Part shown: one piece after another, positions 44,655 to 54,255 of the stretch
How the letters are laid out: each line of letters starts with the position of its first letter
Position numbering within the stretch: the stretch's first letter is position 1
Origin: Sphingobacteriales bacterium 44-15
Lineage (GTDB): Bacteria > Bacteroidota > Bacteroidia > Chitinophagales > Chitinophagaceae
Length of the DNA stretch: 64,000 nt
NCBI GenBank assembly: GCA_001899685.1
Contig: MKWG01000046.1
Location: 1-64,000, forward strand
Direction: 5' to 3'
Made by a program: the position numbers and the translations under genes
The notes under the pieces: model-generated
Database searches by the model: none
What the model saw: the letters and a program-made list of their open reading frames with translations, nothing else
Told to the model about the DNA's origin: nothing

Positions 44655-47600
44655 ATGGTGAGTAAAGGTTTGTATAATGCGGAATTTGAACGCGATTCGT
44701 GTGGGGTGGGGTTTGTTGCCAGCATTAAAGGCAATAAATCGCACCAGATTGTGTCGGATGCCCTGACTATCCTGGAAAATATGGAACACCGCGGAGCCTG
44801 TGGCTGTGAATCCAATACGGGGGATGGCGCCGGGATCATGATCCAGATACCGCACGAGTTTTTCTTTGCGGAATGTGTAAAGCTGGGGGTTCACCTGCCT
44901 GCTTTCGGAAGGTACGGTGTGGGAGTCATTTTTTTCCCGAAGGAGATCAGGCTGCGGGAAGAATGCCGGGAGATATTTGCCCGTGCTGCCGAACGGCTGG
45001 GACTTGAAGTGCTAACCTACCGGAAAGTGCCTGTGAATACCGCGGATATCGGTACTACCGCGCTTTCTGTGGAGCCTGTGATCGAACAGGTTTTCATTGC
45101 CTGCCCCGACCATATACAGGATCCTGAAGAATTTGAAAGGAAGCTTTTCGTGTTGCGTAACTATGCTACCCACACTATAGAAAATACAGTTAAGAAAGAC
45201 AGCATAGGCTTTTATATGCCTTCACTGTCATATAAAACAGTTACCTACAAAGGGCAACTTACCAGCATGCAGGTACGCGCTTATTTTACCGATCTTACCA
45301 ACAAAAGGGTGGTAAGTGCCTTCGGACTGGTGCATTCCCGTTTTGCCACTAATACTTTCCCTTCCTGGAAACTGGCCCAGCCTTTCCGTTTTATAGCGCA
45401 TAATGGCGAGATCAATACTCTGCAGGGTAATCTGAACTGGCTGAAAACCAGTGAAAACGGCTTTAAATCTCCTTATTTCACCAAAGAGGAAATGGAGATG
45501 CTGCTGCCCATCGTATCCGGAGGGCTATCGGATTCTGCCTGCCTGGATAATATGGTGGAGCTGCTTACTCTTTCAGGAAGGTCGCTGCCTCATGTGATGA
45601 TGATGCTCATCCCCGAAGCATGGGATGGCAATGATAAAATGGATCCCGTCAAAAAAGCCTTTTACGAGTATCATGCCGCAGTTATGGAACCCTGGGATGG
45701 CCCGGCTTCCATATCCTTCACGGACGGTAAAATAATCGGCGCCACGCTCGACAGGAACGGGCTTCGCCCTTCAAGGTTTTGCGTTACGCATGATGACCGC
45801 GTGATCATGGCTTCCGAAACAGGCGCTCTGCCTGTTGACCCGCAGATAGTGAAGAGCTACGGCAGGCTGCAGCCGGGTAAAATGTTTGTAGTGGATATGG
45901 AGCAGGGAAGGATCATCAGCGACGAAGAGCTTAAGCAGGATATTTGTTCCCGCAAGCCTTACAGCGACTGGCTGAATCAATATAAGATCAGGCTGGAAGA
46001 GCTGGATTCTCCACGGGTAACCTTCACCCATCTCTCAGAAGAATCTGTATTCAAATATCAAAAGGCTTTCGGGTATAGTACCGAAGACGTTGAAAATATT
46101 ATCCGCCCTATGGCCATAGACGGGAAAGAACCCATCGGGTCAATGGGTACTGATGTGCCGCTGGCAGTGCTTTCAGACCAGCCGCAGCATCTCAGCAGCT
46201 ATTTTAAACAATTATTTGCACAGGTTACCAATCCGCCTATTGACCCTATCAGGGAACGACTCGTAATGAGCCTGGCTTCTTATGTGGGCAGTAATGGCAA
46301 CACGCTGGAAGAAGATCCGCGGCATTGCCACGCGGTTGCCCTTAAGCAGCCGATACTTACCAGCACCGAGCTTGAAAAGCTGCGAAGCATAGATACAGGT
46401 ATTTTCCAGGCAAAAACACTTCAATGCTATTTCAGGGCCGATGGCAGACCGGGTTCCTTAAAAGCCGGTATAGACAGGCTTTGCCGTTATGCCGTGGATG
46501 CGGTGCAGGATGGGTTTGAGGTGATCATTCTTTCAGACCGGGCGATAGATTCAGACCATGCGGCCATACCTTCCCTGCTGGCGGTTTCGTCAGTGCATCA
46601 TCATCTTATCCGTAAGGGATTGCGGGGACAGGTTGGTATAGTGGTGGAAGCGGGTGATGTTTGGGAAGTGCATCATTTTGCATGCCTCATAGGTTTCGGG
46701 GCAACAGCTATTAATCCTTATCTCACACTGGCAACCATCCGTACCATGAAGAGCAACAACAGGTGGGAAACGGATCAGCCATGGGAACAACTACGTAAGA
46801 ACTATGTGAAGGCGGTTTGTGATGGTTTGCTGAAAGTATTTTCCAAAATGGGCATCTCCACCCTCCAGTCTTACCAGGGCGCCCAGATATTTGAGATACT
46901 TGGTCTTAACCATGAAGTGGTGAACAAATGCTTTGCCGGAGCTGTAAGCCGTATCGAAGGTATGGGGTTGGATGAAATAGCCAAAGAGGCGCTGGCAAAA
47001 CATATACTGGCATTTAACCAGAAGAAGATACCGGTTGACAGGCTGCCCGTTGGGGGAATATACCAGTGGAAAAGAAAGGGTGAATTTCATCTGTTCAACC
47101 CCCAAACCATCCACCTGCTGCAGTATTCTACCCGGATGAATGACTACAATATCTTTAAAAAATACAGTAAGACAGTAAATGAGCAGGGAGAAAAAGCATG
47201 TACCCTCAGGAGCCTTTTCCGCTTTAAGCGCAACCGTCCTTCTATTCCTATCGAGGAAGTAGAGCCTGCAGAAAATATTTATAAGCGTTTCGCCACCGGC
47301 GCTATGTCTTTCGGGTCTATTTCCTGGGAAGCGCATACTACGCTTGCCATTGCAATGAACCGCATCGGCGGTAAGAGCAATACCGGCGAGGGCGGCGAGG
47401 ATGAAAGAAGGTATGAGCTTTTGCCTAATGGCGATTCCATGCGTTCTGCCATAAAGCAGGTGGCATCTGCGAGGTTCGGCGTAACGAGCCAGTACCTCAC
47501 TGAAGCCGACGAACTGCAGATCAAGATGGCCCAGGGTGCTAAACCCGGCGAAGGCGGGCAGTTGCCCGGCGACAAGGTTGATGAGTGGATCGGAAAAGTG

Positions 47601-49166
47601 CGTCATTCCACGCCGGGAGTGGGTCTGATATCTCCTCCTCCGCATCACGATATATATTCCATTGAAGATCTTGCGCAACTGATATATGACCTGAAGAATG
47701 CAAACAGGGCTGCAAGGATCAATGTTAAGCTGGTGTCGAAAGCAGGTGTGGGCACTATAGCCGCCGGTGTTGCAAAAGCAAAGGCTGATGTAATATTGAT
47801 CGCCGGCTTTGATGGTGGTACAGGCGCTTCCCCCGTAAGCTCCATTAAGCATGCCGGCCTCCCGTGGGAGCTTGGTTTGGCGGAAAGCCATCAGACACTT
47901 GTCAGGAATAAATTAAGAAGCCGCGTGGTGCTTCAGGCTGACGGGCAGATGAAGACAGCGCGTGATATAGCCATCGCTACGCTGTTAGGCGCAGAAGAGT
48001 GGGGCGTGGCTACCGCTGCACTGGTGGTAGAGGGTTGCATTATGATGCGTAAATGTCACATGAATACCTGTCCTGTGGGTGTGGCAACGCAGGATCCGGA
48101 GCTACGCAAGCGCTTTTCCGGAAATGCGGATCACGTGGTGAATTTCTTCAGATTCATTACCCAGGATCTCAGGGAAATTATGGCAGAGCTTGGTTTCCGT
48201 ACCATTAACGAAATGGTAGGGCAGGCAGATTGTCTTGAAAGAAGAGATGATATTACCCATTGGAAATACAGTAAGCTTGACCTGTCTCCAATTCTCTACA
48301 GAGAGCCCGCTTCCGGGCAGGTAGGGCTATACCACCAGGAAGACCAGGATCACGGGCTTTCTGATGTTCTCGACTGGAAATTTCTTGAAGTAGCCAAACC
48401 GGCACTCGAAAAAAGAGAACGCGTATACGGTGAGTTCAGGATAAGAAACACAGACCGCACTGCGGGGACGATCCTCTCCAATGAAATCACAAAACGTTAT
48501 AAAGCAGCCGGTCTTCCGGAAGATACCATACATCTTAAACTGACCGGTACGGCAGGTCAGAGTTTTGGCGCTTTCAATACTAAAGGAGTTACACTGGAGC
48601 TGGAAGGCGATGCCAATGATTATTTTGGTAAAGGATTGAGCGGCGCCAGGCTGATCGTTTATCCTTCCAAAGAAGCAGGCTTTGTCCCCGAGGAAAATAT
48701 CATTATCGGTAATGTTGCTTTTTATGGCGCTACTTCCGGGGAAGCGTTTATCCGGGGCAAAGCAGGAGAGCGTTTCTGCGTAAGAAATTCAGGCGCCAAT
48801 GCTGTAGTGGAAGGTGTGGGGGATCACGGCTGCGAATATATGACCGGAGGCAGGGTAGTGATACTCGGCGATACCGGAAGAAATTTTGCGGCAGGTATGA
48901 GCGGCGGTATAGCTTATGTATATGATGTGAAGGGGCAGTTTGCCGAAAACTGCAATATGGAAATGATTGACCTTGATCCGGTGATCAATGGTGAGTCGGA
49001 AGAGCTGTACGATATGATCACCAGGCATTATGCCTTTACCGGCAGCACTGTTGCCAAATTCATACTGGATGATTTTGAGAACCAGCTCAGGAATTTTGTA
49101 AAAGTGTATCCGAAAGACTATAAAAAAGCGGTACAGAAAGCAAAGCTTAAAGTGGAAGGACGATAG
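44655..49166 (+). CDS. gltB: Glutamate synthase, large subunit
   Basis: The 1503-residue protein has the GltB plan: a short N-terminal propeptide (residues 1-15) ahead of the nucleophile Cys16 in DSCGVGFV, a glutaminase domain (16-about 430), a central domain, an FMN barrel (about 840-1220; GGKSNTGEGGEDERR, PPHHDIYSIEDL, GGTGASPVSS), the iron-sulfur cysteines in CIMMRKCHMNTCPVG, and the C-terminal beta-helix (GAxxG repeats). It transfers the glutamine amide to 2-oxoglutarate with electrons from GltD. It follows the ilv cluster by 149 bp, whose products need glutamate as amino donor. Confidence 0.97.
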   Translation: MVSKGLYNAEFERDSCGVGFVASIKGNKSHQIVSDALTILENMEHRGACGCESNTGDGAGIMIQIPHEFFFAECVKLGVHLPAFGRYGVGVIFFPKEIRLREECREIFARAAERLGLEVLTYRKVPVNTADIGTTALSVEPVIEQVFIACPDHIQDPEEFERKLFVLRNYATHTIENTVKKDSIGFYMPSLSYKTVTYKGQLTSMQVRAYFTDLTNKRVVSAFGLVHSRFATNTFPSWKLAQPFRFIAHNGEINTLQGNLNWLKTSENGFKSPYFTKEEMEMLLPIVSGGLSDSACLDNMVELLTLSGRSLPHVMMMLIPEAWDGNDKMDPVKKAFYEYHAAVMEPWDGPASISFTDGKIIGATLDRNGLRPSRFCVTHDDRVIMASETGALPVDPQIVKSYGRLQPGKMFVVDMEQGRIISDEELKQDICSRKPYSDWLNQYKIRLEELDSPRVTFTHLSEESVFKYQKAFGYSTEDVENIIRPMAIDGKEPIGSMGTDVPLAVLSDQPQHLSSYFKQLFAQVTNPPIDPIRERLVMSLASYVGSNGNTLEEDPRHCHAVALKQPILTSTELEKLRSIDTGIFQAKTLQCYFRADGRPGSLKAGIDRLCRYAVDAVQDGFEVIILSDRAIDSDHAAIPSLLAVSSVHHHLIRKGLRGQVGIVVEAGDVWEVHHFACLIGFGATAINPYLTLATIRTMKSNNRWETDQPWEQLRKNYVKAVCDGLLKVFSKMGISTLQSYQGAQIFEILGLNHEVVNKCFAGAVSRIEGMGLDEIAKEALAKHILAFNQKKIPVDRLPVGGIYQWKRKGEFHLFNPQTIHLLQYSTRMNDYNIFKKYSKTVNEQGEKACTLRSLFRFKRNRPSIPIEEVEPAENIYKRFATGAMSFGSISWEAHTTLAIAMNRIGGKSNTGEGGEDERRYELLPNGDSMRSAIKQVASARFGVTSQYLTEADELQIKMAQGAKPGEGGQLPGDKVDEWIGKVRHSTPGVGLISPPPHHDIYSIEDLAQLIYDLKNANRAARINVKLVSKAGVGTIAAGVAKAKADVILIAGFDGGTGASPVSSIKHAGLPWELGLAESHQTLVRNKLRSRVVLQADGQMKTARDIAIATLLGAEEWGVATAALVVEGCIMMRKCHMNTCPVGVATQDPELRKRFSGNADHVVNFFRFITQDLREIMAELGFRTINEMVGQADCLERRDDITHWKYSKLDLSPILYREPASGQVGLYHQEDQDHGLSDVLDWKFLEVAKPALEKRERVYGEFRIRNTDRTAGTILSNEITKRYKAAGLPEDTIHLKLTGTAGQSFGAFNTKGVTLELEGDANDYFGKGLSGARLIVYPSKEAGFVPEENIIIGNVAFYGATSGEAFIRGKAGERFCVRNSGANAVVEGVGDHGCEYMTGGRVVILGDTGRNFAAGMSGGIAYVYDVKGQFAENCNMEMIDLDPVINGESEELYDMITRHYAFTGSTVAKFILDDFENQLRNFVKVYPKDYKKAVQKAKLKVEGR

Positions 49167-49210
49167 CCGCCAGTTTTATCTTACAATAATTAAATACCAG
49201 GTGTAGTAAT

Positions 49211-50722
49211 ATGGGAAAGCCAACAGGGTTTATAGAGTTTACGCGGGAACTACCTCATAAAAAGCCGGTAACCGATCGTTTGAAAAACTATGACGAGTTT
49301 GTAGAACGTTTTCCGGAGCAGGATCTAACAAAGCAGGCGGCACGCTGCATGAATTGCGGTGTTCCTTTTTGTCATAGCAACACGGGGTGTCCTTTGGGAA
49401 ATGTCATCCCGGAATTCAATGATGCCGTATACCGTAAAAGCTGGCGCGAAGCGTATGATATTTTAACCTCTACCAATAATTTCCCGGAATTTACCGGTCG
49501 TATATGCCCCGCTCCCTGTGAGAGTGCCTGTGTGCTTGGCATTAACCAGCCGCCGGTTACCATCGAAGAAATAGAAAAACATATTATAGAGATCGCTTTT
49601 GAAAAGGGATTTGTTCAGCCGCGTACTCCCAATGTACGCACAGGAAAGAAAGTAGCGGTGGTGGGCTCAGGACCTGCAGGTCTTGCAGCGGCGGCACAGT
49701 TGAATTATGCAGGGCATAGTGTAACTGTTTTTGAAAGAGACGATGCTGCAGGCGGCTTGTTGCGCTATGGCATCCCCGATTTCAAGCTGGAAAAATGGGT
49801 AGTTGCGCGCAGGGTAGAGCTTTTGGAAAAGGAAGGAGTGGAATTTCGCTATAACGCCAATGTAGGCGTGAATGTCAGTATAAATGATCTCCTCCGTGAA
49901 TATCATGCTATCGTTTTATCGGGAGGATCTACGGAGCCCAGGGATCTGCCTGTACCCGGACGGGAACTGAAAGGCGTTCATTATGCCATGCAGTTCCTTA
50001 AACAGCAGAATAAGCGCAATGCCAGGAAGAACCCGCTGGCCAATGCTGCCATTGAAAGTAACATCCTGCCGGAAGAAGTATTAGCCAAAGGAAAGAACGT
50101 AGTGGTAATAGGAGGGGGCGATACCGGTAGCGATTGCGTGGGAACATCTAACCGCCAGGGAGCTAAGTCAGTTACCCAGTTTGAGCTGATGCCCAAACCT
50201 CCAGGCGAACGTACTCCGTTTATGCCCTGGCCCACTTACCCGATGATATTAAAGACTTCTTCCTCTCATGATGAGGGTTGCGACCGTCGCTGGGCAATTG
50301 CTACTAAGGAATTTGTAGGCGATGGTAAAGGGAATCTGAAAGCGCTGAAAATAGTAGATCTGGAATGGAAGTTCGCTGATGATCTGCGTCCTTCGCGTTT
50401 TGAAGAAGTGCCTGGCTCCGAGAGGGAAATTCCCTGCGAGCTGGCGCTGCTTGCAATGGGTTTTGTTCACCCCCAGCATGCAGGGCTGCTTGATGAGCTT
50501 GAAGTGGAATATGATGAAAGAGGGAATGTAAAAGCTTCTGAAAAAGCCTATCAGACAAATATCCCTAAAATCTTTACAGCCGGTGATATGCGCAGGGGGC
50601 AGTCGCTTGTAGTATGGGCGATAAGTGAAGGAAGGGAATGCGCCCGTAAAGTAGATGAGTTTTTAATGGGCACCTCCCTGCTTGAAACAAAGGATGCTTC
50701 ACTGCTCTCGCTTTTTGTATAA
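49211..50722 (+). CDS. gltD: Glutamate synthase, small subunit (NADPH)
   Basis: The 503-residue flavoprotein has N-terminal Fe-S cysteine clusters (CMNCGVPFCHSNTGCPLGN near 44; CPAPCESACVLG near 98), an FAD-binding VVGSGPAGLAAA (about 150) and an NADPH-binding VVIGGGDTGSD (about 301), ending with the FAD site TAGDMRRGQSLVVWAI. It passes electrons from NAD(P)H to GltB. The gene starts 44 bp after gltB. Confidence 0.96.
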   Translation: MGKPTGFIEFTRELPHKKPVTDRLKNYDEFVERFPEQDLTKQAARCMNCGVPFCHSNTGCPLGNVIPEFNDAVYRKSWREAYDILTSTNNFPEFTGRICPAPCESACVLGINQPPVTIEEIEKHIIEIAFEKGFVQPRTPNVRTGKKVAVVGSGPAGLAAAAQLNYAGHSVTVFERDDAAGGLLRYGIPDFKLEKWVVARRVELLEKEGVEFRYNANVGVNVSINDLLREYHAIVLSGGSTEPRDLPVPGRELKGVHYAMQFLKQQNKRNARKNPLANAAIESNILPEEVLAKGKNVVVIGGGDTGSDCVGTSNRQGAKSVTQFELMPKPPGERTPFMPWPTYPMILKTSSSHDEGCDRRWAIATKEFVGDGKGNLKALKIVDLEWKFADDLRPSRFEEVPGSEREIPCELALLAMGFVHPQHAGLLDELEVEYDERGNVKASEKAYQTNIPKIFTAGDMRRGQSLVVWAISEGRECARKVDEFLMGTSLLETKDASLLSLFV

Positions 50723-51005
50723 ATGTAAAAAATTAGACGTGAGATTTTCACGCCTGCCTGTCGTCAAACAGGTTTGACTTCCGGCGTTTCACGATCAACA
50801 TAGCACTACGGTCTCCATAACAGGAGCAAGGCCTTTTTTGCCGTTGCAGGTGTGCCGTTATTGGCTGTATTATGAATCAGGTTTGTTATAATGTTTGTTA
50901 TCTGTGATTACATTCTTTATTAAAACTTCTTTCACATATTATTTTATGAATTGCAATGAGGAATGCACCATTCAGTATTGCCCATTCACTCAGAGGTAAT
51001 TTTAA

Positions 51006-51770
51006 TTACAGTGCCTGCCCGCCGGATACTTCAAGCCGTTGCCCGGTTATCCAATAGGCCTCCTCAGAACAGAGAAAAGCAACCACACCGCCAATATCAT
51101 CCGGCAGACCAACACGTCCTAACGCTGTAATGCCTGCAATATGATCGTTTATATCTTTGTTATCTCTTACATGACCACCCCCAAAGTCGGTTTCAATAGC
51201 GCCGGGTGCAACCACATTCACCCGGATTTTCCTGCTGCCTAATTCTTTGGCTAAATAACGGGTAAGTGTTTCAACGGCCGATTTCAAAGAGCCATACACG
51301 GACGAACCGGGAATTATGATCCGTGTTAAGCCTGATGATATGTTCACAATACCGCCGCCGTCATTTATCAGCGGCAATGCTTTTTGAGTTAAAAAGAAAA
51401 CTCCTTTGTAATGGATATGGTATATCCTGTCCATTTGTTCTTCCGTAACATCCCCTACAGGCGCGTATAACGCTGTTCCTGCATTGTTGATAAGAAAATC
51501 AAAATGAGGGCTGCCTTTTTTTTCCTGCAACAAAGCAGTAACCTCTTTAATGAAGTTGTCAAACTGTTTAATGTCAGTGGTGTCTAACTGCAGGGCAAAT
51601 GCCTTTCTTCCAAGTGTCCGGACATCAGCAGCCACTTTATCGGCTGCTTCTTTGTTGCTGTTGTATGTTAATATAACGTCAATTCCTTTTTTAGCGAGTG
51701 CTATCGCCATATTCTTACCCAGTCCGCGGCTGCCGCCTGTAATTAGTGCAATCTTGTTTTTTGTGCTCAT
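51006..51770 (-). CDS. Short-chain dehydrogenase/reductase
   Basis: The 254-residue SDR has the NAD(P) motif TGGSRGLG (11-18), NNAG (about 95), catalytic Ser in NISSG, Tyr-x3-Lys in YGSLK (about 161-165; Y, G, S, L, K) and the family C-terminal SGGQAL. R16 in the glycine motif suggests NADP preference. Substrate unknown. It stands alone on the minus strand. Confidence 0.92.
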   Translation of the reverse strand: MSTKNKIALITGGSRGLGKNMAIALAKKGIDVILTYNSNKEAADKVAADVRTLGRKAFALQLDTTDIKQFDNFIKEVTALLQEKKGSPHFDFLINNAGTALYAPVGDVTEEQMDRIYHIHYKGVFFLTQKALPLINDGGGIVNISSGLTRIIIPGSSVYGSLKSAVETLTRYLAKELGSRKIRVNVVAPGAIETDFGGGHVRDNKDINDHIAGITALGRVGLPDDIGGVVAFLCSEEAYWITGQRLEVSGGQAL

Positions 51771-52386
51771 TTTATTCTGCTGTTTTATGATCGTGATTCA
51801 ATGGTAATTGCCGCTAAATACCATTACAAACTTCTTACCAAAACCTTGAGCATTTCAGGTTTTTGCACCATTTTCTTCGTCTCTGCTGCGCGGAGAGATG
51901 TGTGCGGGGTGAGAAAAATATAAGCAGCGAAAATTTGAAATGCATCCCATGCGTCTTAGGCTCTCTATTAGCCTGGAACCTGTAAATGATAAAATAATTA
52001 AGAGAAATTACAAAATATGTATCGTGTATATGAAGGTCGACGGATTGCCGAAATAGAAAAAAGTTGAAATAATAAGAAATGATCCTGTCAACAGGAACAG
52101 GAAATATGGTTAGGTAATGAATGTTGTTTTTAATCTTGTCAACACGGTTAATTAAAGTGTCAGACTGGTACTGTGTTAAAAGTAATAGCCGTAAACGGTT
52201 AGCTTTATGTTTGGCTGTGCGTTTGAAAAAATGTACTGCCCGGTGCTGCTGCCGATGTAATATATAAAAGATGAAAATATATTTTATTGCTTAATTGTGT
52301 TTCGCCAGCCGGATATGTAGCTGATAGGAACACTAAGATGGGGTATTCGTTGCTCCCTGCTGATGCAAAACTGATTGGCGAAAGTT
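51771..52386. other. 616-bp stretch without a recognised gene
   Basis: No open frame of 60 codons and no known RNA is recognisable. It starts about 45% GC and turns AT-rich from about 51980 on. Weak dyads occur (CCTGT-CAA-CAGG near 52084), and one 16-codon frame at about 52017. It may hold promoters of the SDR gene, decayed coding DNA, or a small RNA that cannot be recognised by eye. Confidence 0.5.
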
Positions 52387-53505
52387 TTATTTCTTTTCAG
52401 TTATGTTCTTCATTTCTTTAACCGTTGTTGAAAAGTGATTTTCGCTTTTAAGATTGTCTTCTAAGAAGCTGACACATAAATTTAAAGCTGTATTGTAGCG
52501 TTGATTAATTGCACAATTGCCGGATCTTTTTACAATAAATGAAAAGCAATCAAAGTCTTCATGCTGCATTGAATCAATAGTAAAAATTTGGGCGTTGTTT
52601 ACGTTGTTTGGATAGAATTGATAAACAGAATCTATTTTGTCTGGTTGCGTTGAAGGAGCACTTTCCAAACGTAAGTATGGAATAGTAAGATGTAAATTTT
52701 TAAATTTGTTGCTGCTTCTGATTATATTGAAATCTGCATTTTCATCTTTTGCCTCTCCATAATGATGAAACTCTGAACCTTCAAAAGAAACCAAACAATG
52801 GACATTGGGAATTTTACCAGCTAAAACAGCACCAGCTAAACCACCCCAGCTATAGCCTACGATTCCAATTTTACTAAAACCAATATTTGGATTCCGTTTC
52901 AAAGCATTTACAGCGATCATGGCATCACTAACCTGTTCCATTAGATCTTCTTTTTTCATTGTCATGTCGCCGGGAAAACGACCGATTGAACTTATCGAGA
53001 CCACAATAAAACCTTTCTTTGATAGCTTCTCAAACAGCGAAAAGTTTTCATAACTCATTCCATTGAAAGCGGTCATATAAATTACCAGTGGAAATTTACC
53101 GTTTGCAGCATTAGCGTTTTTAGCGCTATTTGTTTTAAAATTTAATAACCGTGTTGAATCAGAACATTTAAAGCCATCGCAGAAAAATTTAGCCAATTGT
53201 CCGGCAATTCCATTCCCAACATTTGATCCGGAATAATAATTAGCACGTTGTTCTAATAATGATAATAAATCAAGCACGGCAATTATACTATCTGTTGTAG
53301 ATCTGTCTGAAGGATACCAAACATCTAGGTCAATTGGTCTATAATGAAGATAGTCGGAAGTGTCAGTTTTAGGTTTATAGATTCTTGATGTATCAACTAA
53401 ATGAATTGTCGTAAAACCTGCTTGGTAAGATTTCTCACTTTTACTTTTTATTTGTGAGCAGCCCACAAAAAACATCCATATAATAGGTGTAAACCATTTT
53501 GTCAT
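52387..53505 (-). CDS. Alpha/beta-hydrolase lipoprotein
   Basis: The 372-residue protein has a lipobox (FFVGC, Cys16) and an alpha/beta-hydrolase fold: oxyanion strand FPLVIYMTAFNG (about 138-149), nucleophile elbow GYSWGG (about 216-221; Ser218) and a late His in SMQHEDFDCF (about 318). The pattern is like platelet-activating-factor acetylhydrolase or dienelactone hydrolase. It is probably an outer-membrane-bound esterase of unknown substrate. It is AT-rich and its composition differs from the neighbours, suggesting recent acquisition. Confidence 0.8.
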   Translation of the reverse strand: MTKWFTPIIWMFFVGCSQIKSKSEKSYQAGFTTIHLVDTSRIYKPKTDTSDYLHYRPIDLDVWYPSDRSTTDSIIAVLDLLSLLEQRANYYSGSNVGNGIAGQLAKFFCDGFKCSDSTRLLNFKTNSAKNANAANGKFPLVIYMTAFNGMSYENFSLFEKLSKKGFIVVSISSIGRFPGDMTMKKEDLMEQVSDAMIAVNALKRNPNIGFSKIGIVGYSWGGLAGAVLAGKIPNVHCLVSFEGSEFHHYGEAKDENADFNIIRSSNKFKNLHLTIPYLRLESAPSTQPDKIDSVYQFYPNNVNNAQIFTIDSMQHEDFDCFSFIVKRSGNCAINQRYNTALNLCVSFLEDNLKSENHFSTTVKEMKNITEKK

Positions 53506-53613
53506 ACTTAATTTCTGTCCAATGTAATCATCTATGATTTGTGATATTGTTAGAATTGTTACAAAAAATTACCGGCAGGTTTTTTGTCAAATCTTATATT
53601 GGCTGTAGGCTTG

Positions 53614-54129
53614 TTATGAATCAATAAAGCCTTTGTACACCTTACGTTGAGTATAAATATTCCAACCCAAAAGCTTCCACTCAACTAAATCATTTACAAC
53701 ATAATTTATTGCCTTTCCCTCTGTGCTTGTTGTTATATTTTGTACTTTCCATCTATGTCCTGCTACAAGTCCGCTCATACTTGAATTTGCAGATGTCGGA
53801 GTTATCAAAGAGTCTCCGGCTTTTTTATAAATAATAGATAGATGAACAGAAAAAATCAGGTTGTTGTCCAAGGTTGCGCTTGCTATTCTTTTATCGTAAT
53901 AGTCTTGGTCTTTCTCCTTGTCAAACTGAAAATTAAAGTTTTCACCTAATTTTTGATTGTTAGTATCACCGACAAAAGACAGCAACCCGAGTAAAAAAAC
54001 AATAGAAGCAAAAAGCCCCAATTTTTCTCTGATAAGTTTTGTCGCTTTAAAACAGATAAAGACAAAAAAGAGGAATAGCCCGATATTTAATATTGTCCAA
54101 GTAAGATATATTATAAAGCTTACAGCCAA
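53614..54129 (-). CDS. Small membrane protein of unknown function
   Basis: This 171-residue protein is not recognised. It has two hydrophobic helices at about 5-28 and 38-54 (an N-terminal hairpin) and a soluble C-terminal part of about 110 residues. The frame starts with a TTG at 54129; no in-frame ATG is near, so the start is uncertain. It is AT-rich like the neighbouring lipoprotein gene, and both read the same way, so they may have come in together. Perfect palindrome GTACTGCAGTAC lies upstream at 54193-54204. Confidence 0.5.
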   Translation of the reverse strand: MAVSFIIYLTWTILNIGLFLFFVFICFKATKLIREKLGLFASIVFLLGLLSFVGDTNNQKLGENFNFQFDKEKDQDYYDKRIASATLDNNLIFSVHLSIIYKKAGDSLITPTSANSSMSGLVAGHRWKVQNITTSTEGKAINYVVNDLVEWKLLGWNIYTQRKVYKGFIDS

Positions 54130-54255
54130 TAACTGTATTTACGATAAAATACGTCATAATTTTTGCAGCGACAATACTTCTGCTGATAAGCGGTACTGCA
54201 GTACAAGAGCGTGCTCCACGATATTCATCGGGGCAGGCACAACGAATGGTGATCA

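Noticed and set aside
46791-47891. A 366-codon open frame on the minus strand within gltB.
   Set aside because: It lies completely opposite conserved gltB coding sequence, and its product shows no motif and is rich in Arg/Cys, as expected of an antisense shadow of a GC-richer gene.
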